Positions 1 through 7,092 of a stretch of DNA of 20,110 nucleotides are shown in pieces; position 1 is the first letter of the stretch; the number at the start of each line of letters is the position of its first letter. The stretch lies in the IMG/VR virus record IMGVR_UViG_3300022925_000240, positions 1 to 20,110 of that record; one strand, given 5' to 3'. The position numbers and the translations under genes are program-made. The DNA comes from a virus. The notes beneath the pieces are model-generated. The model was not told the origin of the DNA, did no database searches, and was given only the letters and a program-made list of their open reading frames with translations.

Positions 1-334
1 CTAATGCACGTAGAGCAGTTTGTAATGTTGATGTTGTCCATGCACCTGCAGGGTATACTGCAACTGAAATTTGTCCAGTTGTATCACCTTCTACTTGATA
101 CATTTCAATATTTGCTTTTGTCTGGATAGATTTAAACATTGCTTCAACTGATTCACCAGCATCTAGTTCGTTACGAATATCGTTAACATCACCTGATACG
201 TCTTGTTGAATAATTTTAAAGAAATCTAAATCTGCACCATTAAGTATGACTAATTCGTCAGCACTAATGGCTCCAGTAGTACCGCCAGAACCTTGTCCTT
301 TAACGTTACCATTTGTACGGGTAATTTCCGCCAT
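1..334 (-). CDS. Putative virion-associated protein, N-terminal part (runs off left edge)
   Basis: This is an open frame of 111 codons that begins with ATG at 334 and continues past the left edge, so the C-terminus is missing. It starts MAEITRTNGNVKGQGSGG and is followed by a moderately acidic region with Gly, Thr and Ala, without recognisable catalytic motifs or membrane segments. A good ribosome binding site (GGAG, 8 nt before the ATG) supports the start. A perfect T4 late promoter lies about 50 bp upstream, so expression late in infection and a structural role are inferred. I do not recognise the family. Confidence 0.75.
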   Translation of the reverse strand, partial: MAEITRTNGNVKGQGSGGTTGAISADELVILNGADLDFFKIIQQDVSGDVNDIRNELDAGESVEAMFKSIQTKANIEMYQVEGDTTGQISVAVYPAGAWTTSTLQTALRAL

Positions 335-381
335 TTTGTTTCTCCTAAGTTTTTAATGCAAGCTCATGTCTTGCTTGTATA

Positions 382-389
382 TATTTATA
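382..389 (-). promoter_or_regulatory. T4-type late promoter TATAAATA
   Basis: The minus strand reads TATAAATA, an exact match to the T4 late promoter recognised by the gp55 sigma-like factor. It lies in a short non-coding gap (335-405). A start about 6 nt downstream, near 376, would give a leader of roughly 40 nt before the gene starting at 334. The predicted transcript begins almost directly with a small hairpin (GCAAG...CTTGC). Confidence 0.75.
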
Positions 390-405
390 TAAAAACGGGA
401 GATTT

Positions 406-1131
406 TTAGTCTATTAATTTGCCAATTGCAACGCCTGTTGCAAAGCCAGCAGCAGCTTTTGCCCATAACGGAAGTTTTTTATCTTGAGGAATAAGTTTTT
501 TGCTTTTGACTGTGCCCATATACTGTTTGCTTATGTCACTACGAAACTTTCCATCGACACGTTGACTGTTTACCATTCTAGCACTAAGTCCTGAACGCTC
601 ACCAGGATTACTACGTCCATAGTCTGCACTTACACGTCTTGCTTGTTTAAGAAAACTACTGTCTATTCCTAGATTCTTTTGTGACTTCATAAGGAATGTC
701 CTATCCATGGCAATATTATCTCTACCTGATGCTATGTCTCTCAAATATCTTTTAAACCCTAATTCATCAAACCTAATACTGCCAGGACTAGTCACACCCT
801 TATACTTTCCAGGGTTGTTAAGTATACTTGCTAGGTTATGTAAATCTGTGCCACCTGGCTTAATACCATTAAAGTTCATAAACTTTAGTGTATCTTTTGC
901 ATATTTTTTTGCAAACGCAGGATTTTCAAAACGCATCTGTTGTAACATTAATAGTTGCTCAAAGAAACTTTCTGCTACATCAGTCATATCTCTACCTAGT
1001 GCATCTGCACCAGTTCTAATATACCGTGCTTCGGTAATCTCGTCTCTAAGAAAACTATATTTCTTTTGTTTATCGAGAGTATGGCCGCCCGACATTGTAG
1101 CCCATTCATTTGCAGTATATTTTTCTGACAT
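406..1131 (-). CDS. Hypothetical protein with C-terminal hydrophobic segment
   Basis: This is a 241-residue protein of unknown function. The N-terminal two thirds are charged and probably helical. The last ~20 residues (about 222-241, LPLWAKAAAGFATGVAIGKL) form a Gly/Ala-rich hydrophobic stretch that could be a membrane anchor or glycine-zipper helix. The ATG at 1131 follows directly after the TAA stop of the upstream gene, with AGGA about 9 nt before it, which fits translational coupling. It is the last gene of the leftward set 3978-406. By position it could be virion-associated or delivered with the DNA, but nothing in the sequence proves this. Confidence 0.7.
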   Translation of the reverse strand: MSEKYTANEWATMSGGHTLDKQKKYSFLRDEITEARYIRTGADALGRDMTDVAESFFEQLLMLQQMRFENPAFAKKYAKDTLKFMNFNGIKPGGTDLHNLASILNNPGKYKGVTSPGSIRFDELGFKRYLRDIASGRDNIAMDRTFLMKSQKNLGIDSSFLKQARRVSADYGRSNPGERSGLSARMVNSQRVDGKFRSDISKQYMGTVKSKKLIPQDKKLPLWAKAAAGFATGVAIGKLID

Positions 1132-2502
1132 TTATTTTATCCTTAGCCTGTCTGCCATTCCACCTACACCAGTTTTTATTGCTTTGAAGTCTACAACATT
1201 CTTAGGTGCTACTTTACCTTTATAGATTATATCTTTATCTTTTTTAGGATCATATTTTCTATACTTTGGACCTTGTGGTGCTTGTGCAATTGGCGGAGGC
1301 GGAGGAGGCATAGTTCTTACAAAATCTACTGGCTTGGCAATATCTAATGTTCTTGCTATAGTACTACCTTGCGATACACTACCAACTTCACCTTTTGTGC
1401 CTGCTTGTGCACCTTGTTGTACGCCTGTTTCACCTTTACTTTTAGGTAAATCCCATTCTTGTCCACCTGCCCAATCACCAGGCTTAGTAGTGCCTGCAGA
1501 CTTTCCTTTACTACTAGATCCACTAACGCCACCGTCCCAAGGAATATCACCTATATCAGTGCCACCTAAAGCACCACCGTCTTTACCTTTGTCTTTTCCG
1601 CCACTTACTCCTCCTACAGTACCAACACTGCTTAATTGTCCTTGTTGTTTACGTTGTTGATCTTTTATAATTCTATCTATTTCTGCTTTATCCCATTCTG
1701 TGTCATATTCTTTACCATTTATTTTTATTGTATCTTTATCAAGTTTTTCAATATCTAAACCTTTTATTGGTGGTAAAGTTTTTATCTTACGTGTTTCTAA
1801 ATCTTTTAATGCTTTACTCTGTGAAAATGAATCAACTTTACCTAAATGATCATTTAGATTTCTATTTAGGTTTTGTAAGTTGTCACCATATTTTGCATCT
1901 AACTGTTGTTTAGTCAGTCCATTCTTTATATCAGCTGCAATTTGTTTATTAATTTGTGAACGCTTTTTATATAATTCATCATATTGTTTTACCCAACCTG
2001 CACCTGCATCACCAGAACTTCTAATATTATTAAGAGTACTAGATGGTAACTTATTTTGAGCCATAGTACTACCCTGAGTATATTGGTCATATGTTACTTT
2101 AGATCCAATATCATTTTTATTTTTGTTTACTAATAACCCATCTTTTGTGTCATAATCTCCAGGTTGTGGTACATATTGTTTTTTTACATTATCTTTTTGT
2201 GTACTGCCACCTGTTAACCAGTTCCAGGATTGTGTTATAGCATTGCCAATTGGATTAGTTATTGATTGTGGATTTTTTACATCAGGTTTGATGTCTTTAA
2301 TGCCTGGACCATAATTTTGTTCAAGACTATCTGCAAACTTGTTTGCTTCACCAGGATTTGAGTTTATCCATTTTTCAATTTTTTTTGAATCAAGATTTTG
2401 TGACATTATTGCGCCACCTGCTAAAAGAGGTACTAACCAAGCCAGTGCAAATGGAACTGCTTCATCTAGTCTTTGACGTTCTTTAAACTCTCTAAGCCTC
2501 AC
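1132..2502 (-). CDS. Uncharacterised Gly/Ser-rich protein with capsid-targeting-like leader
   Basis: The open frame extends upstream to a TTG at 2514, but I prefer the GTG at 2502: GGAG lies 6 nt before it, and it overlaps the upstream stop as TAGTG. The resulting 456-residue protein starts MRLREFKERQRLDEA, nearly the same opening as its upstream neighbour. It resembles T4 capsid-targeting leaders, and LDE before Ala fits the (L/I)xE specificity of the T4 gp21 prohead protease. A hydrophobic segment follows (about residues 17-33). The middle is Asn/Lys/Gln-rich. The C-terminal third is low complexity, rich in Gly, Ser and Lys, with six prolines in a row. A role as an internal or ejected head protein is an inference; no enzymatic motif is visible. 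Confidence 0.7.
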   Translation of the reverse strand: MRLREFKERQRLDEAVPFALAWLVPLLAGGAIMSQNLDSKKIEKWINSNPGEANKFADSLEQNYGPGIKDIKPDVKNPQSITNPIGNAITQSWNWLTGGSTQKDNVKKQYVPQPGDYDTKDGLLVNKNKNDIGSKVTYDQYTQGSTMAQNKLPSSTLNNIRSSGDAGAGWVKQYDELYKKRSQINKQIAADIKNGLTKQQLDAKYGDNLQNLNRNLNDHLGKVDSFSQSKALKDLETRKIKTLPPIKGLDIEKLDKDTIKINGKEYDTEWDKAEIDRIIKDQQRKQQGQLSSVGTVGGVSGGKDKGKDGGALGGTDIGDIPWDGGVSGSSSKGKSAGTTKPGDWAGGQEWDLPKSKGETGVQQGAQAGTKGEVGSVSQGSTIARTLDIAKPVDFVRTMPPPPPPIAQAPQGPKYRKYDPKKDKDIIYKGKVAPKNVVDFKAIKTGVGGMADRLRIK

Positions 2503-3734
2503 TACTTGCTCCAACTCTTAATTGCATTGAAGTTGTTCTTACTAAACTCCATACGATCAACTAATTTTACTGCACCGCTTTCTGTGCCAATTGCAACAAA
2601 CCCTTCTGGGTTCACTACTTTATATCCTGTATCTGTTTTTAACAATGACTTGATACTATCCACTTTGTTTAATTTATTTATAAGCATATTCTTTAGTGCA
2701 ATTATATCCTTGTAAACTGCAAGAGCACCTGCTATGCCCTCCATGTTATCATTTACAAATTTATTCTGTGCATTAATTTTATCCAAACGTTTCTTTACTG
2801 CTGGTGCTTGAGGATCTTGATTCTTAAGTTTGCTAATATCCTTCTGTACGTAATCATTGTACCATTTTGCAAAGTCCTGTGCAAAACTATTTGGATCTGC
2901 AATCTGTTGATCACCTCTGCGTATTCTTGCATTTACATATTGCATAAACAATTGTTTGTAATCGTTATTATTCACTGCATCAAAGTTTGCAGACTTCATA
3001 GCACTTGCAGTTGCATTAAGTCCACTTAATATTGCTTTGTTCTCTGCAGGTGTTAGACTTGCTTGTCCACTTAAATCTTTATAGGTTGCATCATCAAACC
3101 ATACACTGCTAGGTTTATTGTAGCCACCGATGTCTACACCAAAACTTGCAGTCATATCTGATATATTATCACCTGTATATGTTGTATGAAATATTATACC
3201 CATTTCACTTTGTGCAATTCGCTTGCCTAGTTCACTGTCCTTGGGTACTGCGTATGTAATTGTGTTAGGTTGAAATACAAAACTATCTTTGCCGTCTATT
3301 TCTGCTTCCTGTAAATCACCTTTTGTATACATCATGTCGCCTTGCACAACACCTTGTATACCTAGTTTACCAAGTTCTGCTAGTGCTATTTTCATTTTAG
3401 CATTTAAGCCTTCTTTAGTAATGTCACTGTCTATGTCTTGATTTGATTTGTACAGTTTAGGTGAAACATTAAATGCACCTTTTTTAGCAACAAAGAACTT
3501 ACCGTCCTGTGGGTCAATGCCTGTAACAATAGCAGGTGCTCCATCCCATTTTACTGTAACACCTTTGCCAACACTACCGCCTTCTTCTAGCATATCACGT
3601 ACACTGTTAATATATTGTAGAGCAGATTTGGCACCTGCGGCACCTTGAAGAAATATTAAATCTTCAATGTGTTCTAGATGAGTGTTCTTTCCTCCCTCAT
3701 CTTCTAAAACTGTTTTAAATTCTTTTAGACGCAT
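2502..3734 (-). CDS. Ligase-like covalent nucleotidyltransferase, probable internal head protein
   Basis: This 410-residue protein shows the ordered motifs of ATP-dependent ligases and capping enzymes. KWDG at 62-65 fits motif I, with Lys62 as the presumed AMP-accepting residue. FVAKKG at 81-86 and GDMMY at 132-136 fit motif III-like positions. IIFHTTY at 180-186 fits IIIa, PEGFVAI at 376-382 fits motif IV (EGxV), and VKLVDRMEF at 389-397 fits motif V. About 190 helical residues lie between IIIa and IV, much more than in typical ligases. The protein resembles a conserved but uncharacterised family I recall from marine T4-like phages. Its N-terminus, MRLKEFKTVLEDE, looks like a T4 capsid-targeting sequence, so it may be packaged and injected. 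Its start overlaps the upstream gene by 20 nt. The family assignment is from motifs only; activity and substrate are unknown. Confidence 0.6.
   Translation of the reverse strand: MRLKEFKTVLEDEGGKNTHLEHIEDLIFLQGAAGAKSALQYINSVRDMLEEGGSVGKGVTVKWDGAPAIVTGIDPQDGKFFVAKKGAFNVSPKLYKSNQDIDSDITKEGLNAKMKIALAELGKLGIQGVVQGDMMYTKGDLQEAEIDGKDSFVFQPNTITYAVPKDSELGKRIAQSEMGIIFHTTYTGDNISDMTASFGVDIGGYNKPSSVWFDDATYKDLSGQASLTPAENKAILSGLNATASAMKSANFDAVNNNDYKQLFMQYVNARIRRGDQQIADPNSFAQDFAKWYNDYVQKDISKLKNQDPQAPAVKKRLDKINAQNKFVNDNMEGIAGALAVYKDIIALKNMLINKLNKVDSIKSLLKTDTGYKVVNPEGFVAIGTESGAVKLVDRMEFSKNNFNAIKSWSK
2675..2682 (-). promoter_or_regulatory. Possible internal late promoter TATAAATA
   Basis: An exact minus-strand TATAAATA lies inside the 3' part of the ligase-like gene, about 170 nt upstream of the next gene's GTG at 2502. 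It could give separate late expression of the Gly/Ser-rich protein. The same bases encode Leu-Ile-Asn-Lys in an AT-rich gene, so a chance match is quite possible. Confidence 0.3.
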
Positions 3735-3978
3735 TGCTTTCGTTTACTTTTCTAATACCTCGTACAAACTTATTTTTATCCTGATGTTTGATACTGTTTA
3801 ATAATCTTCTTTCCAAGTCACCCGCGACTGTTTCGTCATAGTGCTTGTGCATTTCGTTAATAAGATTGATGGCGCTCTCTATCACATTAGTTGCTCGACT
3901 TTCTAAAACATGTTGCCTATCTTTTTCTACAATCATGCTGTTTAGTTCGTGTAATATACTACGAGTCTGTTTACGCAT
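3715..3978 (-). CDS. Small helical hypothetical protein
   Basis: This 87-residue protein starts MRKQTRSILHEL. It is predicted to be largely alpha-helical and highly charged, with no recognisable domain. The ATG at 3978 is the first of the leftward late block; AGGATAGGAT lies upstream as a possible ribosome binding site, and a GATAAATA element lies about 25 bp away. Its end overlaps the start of the ligase-like gene by 20 nt, so the two are probably co-translated. The string LHE near the N-terminus would fit the prohead protease consensus, but the leader does not match the MRL(K/R)EF pattern of its neighbours, so head targeting is only a weak possibility. Confidence 0.6.
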   Translation of the reverse strand: MRKQTRSILHELNSMIVEKDRQHVLESRATNVIESAINLINEMHKHYDETVAGDLERRLLNSIKHQDKNKFVRGIRKVNESNASKRI

Positions 3979-4000
3979 TTTTATATCCTATCCTATTATG

Positions 4001-4008
4001 TATTTATC
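4001..4008 (-). promoter_or_regulatory. Late-promoter-like element GATAAATA
   Basis: The minus strand reads GATAAATA, one mismatch from the T4 late consensus. It lies in the 92-bp divergent gap between the leftward block starting at 3978 and the rightward lipase gene at 4071. A start near 3995 would leave a leader of about 17 nt containing AGGATAGGAT. I see no convincing promoter for the rightward gene in this gap. Confidence 0.4.
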
Positions 4009-4070
4009 GTATAGTTTGAGTATAGCATACAAGATAAACATGTCAACTAAATATATGCGAGGAGAAGAGA

Positions 4071-4802
4071 ATGTCAACAATAGAGAATTCTGGCTTGCAC
4101 TTCGCAACCCTAGCGAAAATAGCCTACCTAACAGAAAAAGACAGCAAACCAATTGCTAAAAAACTAGGTTACACAAAAACAAAACTAATAGATCACAAAG
4201 GTGCAGAATGTCTGTTTCTTGAGAACAGTAAGACTATTGTACTTGCATTCAGAGGTACAGAGCCAAAAGAGTTCAGCGATATAAAAGCAGACTTAAAAGC
4301 ATGGAAACGTAAAAGCCAAACAGAAGGCATGGTACATGCAGGATTTTACGATTACTTGGAACGCATCTGGGAAACAGTTGAGAATCATATAAACTATGGT
4401 ACCCGTGAGAAAAAAGCACTTTATATCTGCGGACACAGTTTAGGTGGAGCAATGGCGGCACTGGCGGCTAGTAGACTTAACGATAGAGTAGTTGCTTGTT
4501 ATACATATGGACAACCACGTGTTGGAGGCAGTGACTGGTGTGCAAAACAAACTTACGAGCATCACAGATATGTAAACAATAATGATATTGTGCCTCGTGT
4601 TCCGTTATGGATTATGGGATTCCGTCATAGAGGTGAACTACACTATATAAACTATTATGGAAATATTCGTAAGATGACACCTTGGCAAATTATCAAAGAT
4701 GGCTGGCGTGGTCGTATAAAAGCATGGAGTAAACTAGAGTTTTTTGATGGTGCTAGAGACCATAGTATGGATGCTTACGAAAATAAAATAGCCAAAAATT
4801 AA
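4071..4802 (+). CDS. Class 3 lipase-like alpha/beta hydrolase
   Basis: This 243-residue protein has the layout of class 3 (fungal-type) lipases. LAFRGTEP at 58-65 is the oxyanion region, and GHSLGGA at 121-127 is the nucleophile elbow with Ser123. YGQPRVG at 146-152 and NNNDIVPRVP at 169-178 follow, with Asp172 as the probable acid. His231 in DHSMDAY is the probable catalytic His. No signal peptide or membrane segment is seen, so it should act in the host cytoplasm, on membrane lipids or acyl esters. The start is supported by AGGAG 7 nt upstream. It is the first of two rightward genes placed between leftward blocks. A role in membrane breakdown at lysis or in host lipid use is inference; the fold assignment is secure. 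Confidence 0.85.
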   Translation: MSTIENSGLHFATLAKIAYLTEKDSKPIAKKLGYTKTKLIDHKGAECLFLENSKTIVLAFRGTEPKEFSDIKADLKAWKRKSQTEGMVHAGFYDYLERIWETVENHINYGTREKKALYICGHSLGGAMAALAASRLNDRVVACYTYGQPRVGGSDWCAKQTYEHHRYVNNNDIVPRVPLWIMGFRHRGELHYINYYGNIRKMTPWQIIKDGWRGRIKAWSKLEFFDGARDHSMDAYENKIAKN

Positions 4803-4830
4803 TAAAATCATTTAGCCTCTTACTAAATAA

Positions 4831-4853
4831 AGTGTGACAGAAAATGTCACACT
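4831..4853. terminator. 9-bp perfect hairpin; possible terminator for leftward transcripts
   Basis: AGTGTGACA (4831-4839) and TGTCACACT (4845-4853) form a perfect 9-bp stem with loop GAAAA, in the 89-nt gap between the lipase and polymerase genes. On the minus strand the stem is followed by TTATTTAGTA, a moderately U-rich tail, so it would better stop leftward antisense transcription coming through the polymerase gene. On the plus strand it has no T-run and could instead protect the 3' end of the lipase message. Confidence 0.5.
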
Positions 4854-4891
4854 AGGCACAAAATAAGAATTTAGGCAAACTAGAGGCACAA

Positions 4892-6589
4892 ATGAAGATA
4901 CCTAAAGATGCGAAGGCTCAATTAGAACGATTACTCGGCAGATTCATAAGGCATATTCCAAACAAACCCGAATATCATAACAGGCTTATCGAAGAACTAG
5001 AGATCATACTCAAACTTCGCTTCGTCGATTACTTCCTAACAATTTGCGATGTACTGACGCTAACCCGTGACATTACACATATGACTCGTGGTTCAGCAGG
5101 GTCTAGTCTCGTCTGTTACCTACTTGGTATTACAGACGTGGATCCCATAAGATGGCAAATACCGGTAGCACGTTTCCTAAATCCTTTAAGGGATGACTTA
5201 CCAGATGTGGACATAGACTTTCCACACTGGCAACAGGCGGCTGTGATGCAAAGAGTATTTGATAAATGGCCAGGAAAAAGTGCTCGTATCAGTAACTACG
5301 TAACATACAAAGAAAAGAGTGCAAGGCGTGAAGCCGCACGACGTATGGGTGCATCTGGTAAACTCCCTCGTGGCTTTAAGTATGAAGATTTAGATATAGA
5401 CAAGGAAGAAGCAATGAGAATCGAACGAAAATTATTAGGCAAGAAGAGAGCAATATCAAAGCACTGTGGAGGAGTTCTTATATTCAAACATAATATGCCA
5501 AAAAGCCTAATAAATGGAGACAATCAAATATTATTAGACAAACATGAAGTAGAGGACTTGGAACATCTCAAAATAGATATCCTTGCGAATAGAGGACTCA
5601 GTCAACTACTGGAGATAGATTCAGAGACACCATTAGAAGCATACCCAGAAGAAGATTATGAAACAAGTCAGATGCTATGCAATGGTGATGTTATAGGAGT
5701 TACACAAGCAGAATCACCTGCTATGAGAAGATTATTTCAAGCAATACAACCAAAAAGTAAAAGTGATTGTGTGTTTGCAACTGCATTGATAAGACCAGTA
5801 GCAACTACAGGCAGACAAAAGGCGGCGTTCTTTCAAGACTGGACAGAACAAAGATTAGATGATACTATTGTGTATGAAGATGATGCAATTAAAAAGATAT
5901 CCAAACTTATAGGTTGTGATATGTATGAAGCAGATATGTATCGCCGTGCATTTGCCAAACGTGATGAAGAACGTGTTATGGAGTTCATGGAACGCATGGG
6001 CGACAGTGAGAACAAGGCGGAGATTATACAGGAACTATATGGACTAGGAAACTTTGGACTGTGTAGAGCTCATGCAGTAAACTTGGGTAGATTAATCTGG
6101 GCACTTGCATATCAAAAGGCACATAATCCAAAACAGTTTTGGCGGGCTGCACTCAAACATTGTCAAGGCAGTTATAGACGTTGGGTACACAAAACAGAAG
6201 CCAAGAACGCAGGATGGGATTTACGTGAACTAGGACTACCAAACGGTATAACAGAGTCACCACAAACACAATATAAACGTTATGGATACTGGACACAACC
6301 AGAATTTATGCCAAATATGTTTGTACAGGAAACCTGGGGAGACCGTGTAAACTTTGCAGGACTTGTTGCAAATGGTAGAGTGTTCAAAGGAGAACAAGGA
6401 AGGTACGTTACGTTCTTAACACTAGGTATTGCTAACGGTGAATATGTTGATGTTACAGTAAAGAAGCCTTTTGGATATAGAGATCATGATGTTGTAGTAG
6501 GCAGTGGCAAAGTACGTTATAGCAATGGTGCCCGTTATATAGACTGCTATGACGCTAAAGGTCATAGGCTGGACAGGTATTTAAACTAA
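4892..6589 (+). CDS. C-family (DnaE-type) DNA polymerase core lacking PHP domain
   Basis: This 565-residue protein matches bacterial Pol III alpha in block order. TRGSAGSSL (65-73) is followed by GITDVDP, ARFLNP and PDVDIDF (104-110), where Asp105 and Asp107 match the catalytic pair. KHCGGVLIF (190-198) comes next, then LKIDIL (226-231) with Asp229 as the third catalytic Asp. The fingers (about 255-425) include ALIRP (298-302) and RRAFAKR (351-357). NFAGLV...GRYVTFLTL (about 487-511) marks a C-terminal OB fold. The N-terminal PHP domain (about 280 residues in E. coli DnaE) is absent, and little room remains for the beta-binding region. The start is supported by GAGG 5 nt upstream. It should extend primers in phage replication if active. 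T4-like phages normally use B-family gp43; whether this replaces or supplements it is unknown. Confidence 0.85.
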   Translation: MKIPKDAKAQLERLLGRFIRHIPNKPEYHNRLIEELEIILKLRFVDYFLTICDVLTLTRDITHMTRGSAGSSLVCYLLGITDVDPIRWQIPVARFLNPLRDDLPDVDIDFPHWQQAAVMQRVFDKWPGKSARISNYVTYKEKSARREAARRMGASGKLPRGFKYEDLDIDKEEAMRIERKLLGKKRAISKHCGGVLIFKHNMPKSLINGDNQILLDKHEVEDLEHLKIDILANRGLSQLLEIDSETPLEAYPEEDYETSQMLCNGDVIGVTQAESPAMRRLFQAIQPKSKSDCVFATALIRPVATTGRQKAAFFQDWTEQRLDDTIVYEDDAIKKISKLIGCDMYEADMYRRAFAKRDEERVMEFMERMGDSENKAEIIQELYGLGNFGLCRAHAVNLGRLIWALAYQKAHNPKQFWRAALKHCQGSYRRWVHKTEAKNAGWDLRELGLPNGITESPQTQYKRYGYWTQPEFMPNMFVQETWGDRVNFAGLVANGRVFKGEQGRYVTFLTLGIANGEYVDVTVKKPFGYRDHDVVVGSGKVRYSNGARYIDCYDAKGHRLDRYLN

Positions 6590-7092
6590 GTTTTAACGCT
6601 ATCTAATTGTATAAGAGGTATTCTTATTTTTTGTTGTGATATCCATAATATAGTATTGGCAATTTGTTCAGGAGTTACTAGATTTTCTCCAACTCCGCCC
6701 ACAACTATATAAGAAACTTTTACTCCGGTAATACCGGTTTCATCACTTAATTTAACACTATAAGATTTTAATTGTCTTTTGCTATTTGCGTATACACTGT
6801 TATCATCTGTGTTTTCAAGGGTAGTTCCAATATTAAAAATATGTCCTGGAATGTTTTCTTGCATCCACATAGAATGAACAATATCTGTTAGTTGTTTTTG
6901 ATTATCAAAGTTAATATAGGCACTGTTTACAAATACTGTATAATCTAGTATTGTTTCTCTGAGACGTTGTTGTGTGTCTAAACTAGTAAAGTCCCATCCT
7001 GTACTAACACTAGCAGTTGTGACTGAACCTAACTGTTGTAGCCCCCAAGCAATAGTCTTTCGCTCAGGATTTCCTGTACAAAATATTTTCAT
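6586..7092 (-). CDS. Short-chain dehydrogenase/reductase-like protein
   Basis: The frame can be extended to 7116, but I chose the ATG at 7092: it overlaps the upstream stop as ATGA and has GGAG about 9 nt before it. The 168-residue product begins MKIFCTGNPERK, a Rossmann-like beta strand and turn with a degenerate glycine motif. It has FVNSAYI (54-60) where SDRs carry NNAG, and YANSK (101-105) fits the YxxxK catalytic pair. It is much shorter than usual SDRs (about 250 residues). The residues after YxxxK look like a normal strand-turn (VSYIVVGGV). Substrate is unknown. It follows a radical SAM gene, so it may act on the same product. Its TAG stop overlaps the TAA of the converging polymerase gene. 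Confidence 0.55.
   Translation of the reverse strand: MKIFCTGNPERKTIAWGLQQLGSVTTASVSTGWDFTSLDTQQRLRETILDYTVFVNSAYINFDNQKQLTDIVHSMWMQENIPGHIFNIGTTLENTDDNSVYANSKRQLKSYSVKLSDETGITGVKVSYIVVGGVGENLVTPEQIANTILWISQQKIRIPLIQLDSVKT

Noticed and set aside
707-1225. Long rightward open frame opposite the gene 406-1131
   Set aside because: It lies antisense to a well-supported leftward gene, has no ribosome binding site or promoter, and its Leu/Ser/Phe-rich translation is typical of the reverse complement of a coding AT-rich gene.
1132-2514. TTG at 2514 as start of the Gly/Ser-rich protein
   Set aside because: It lies before its own ribosome binding site GGAG; the GTG at 2502 is spaced correctly and yields the MRLREF leader shared with the neighbour.
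3845-4159. Rightward frame spanning the divergent gap before the lipase
   Set aside because: It covers the leftward small gene and the lipase start in another frame, and the lipase start has a much better ribosome binding site and protein family support.
4892-6589. Assignment as the T4 gp43 B-family polymerase
   Set aside because: None of the B-family motifs (such as DTDS with SLYPS) are present, whereas the C-family blocks occur in order.
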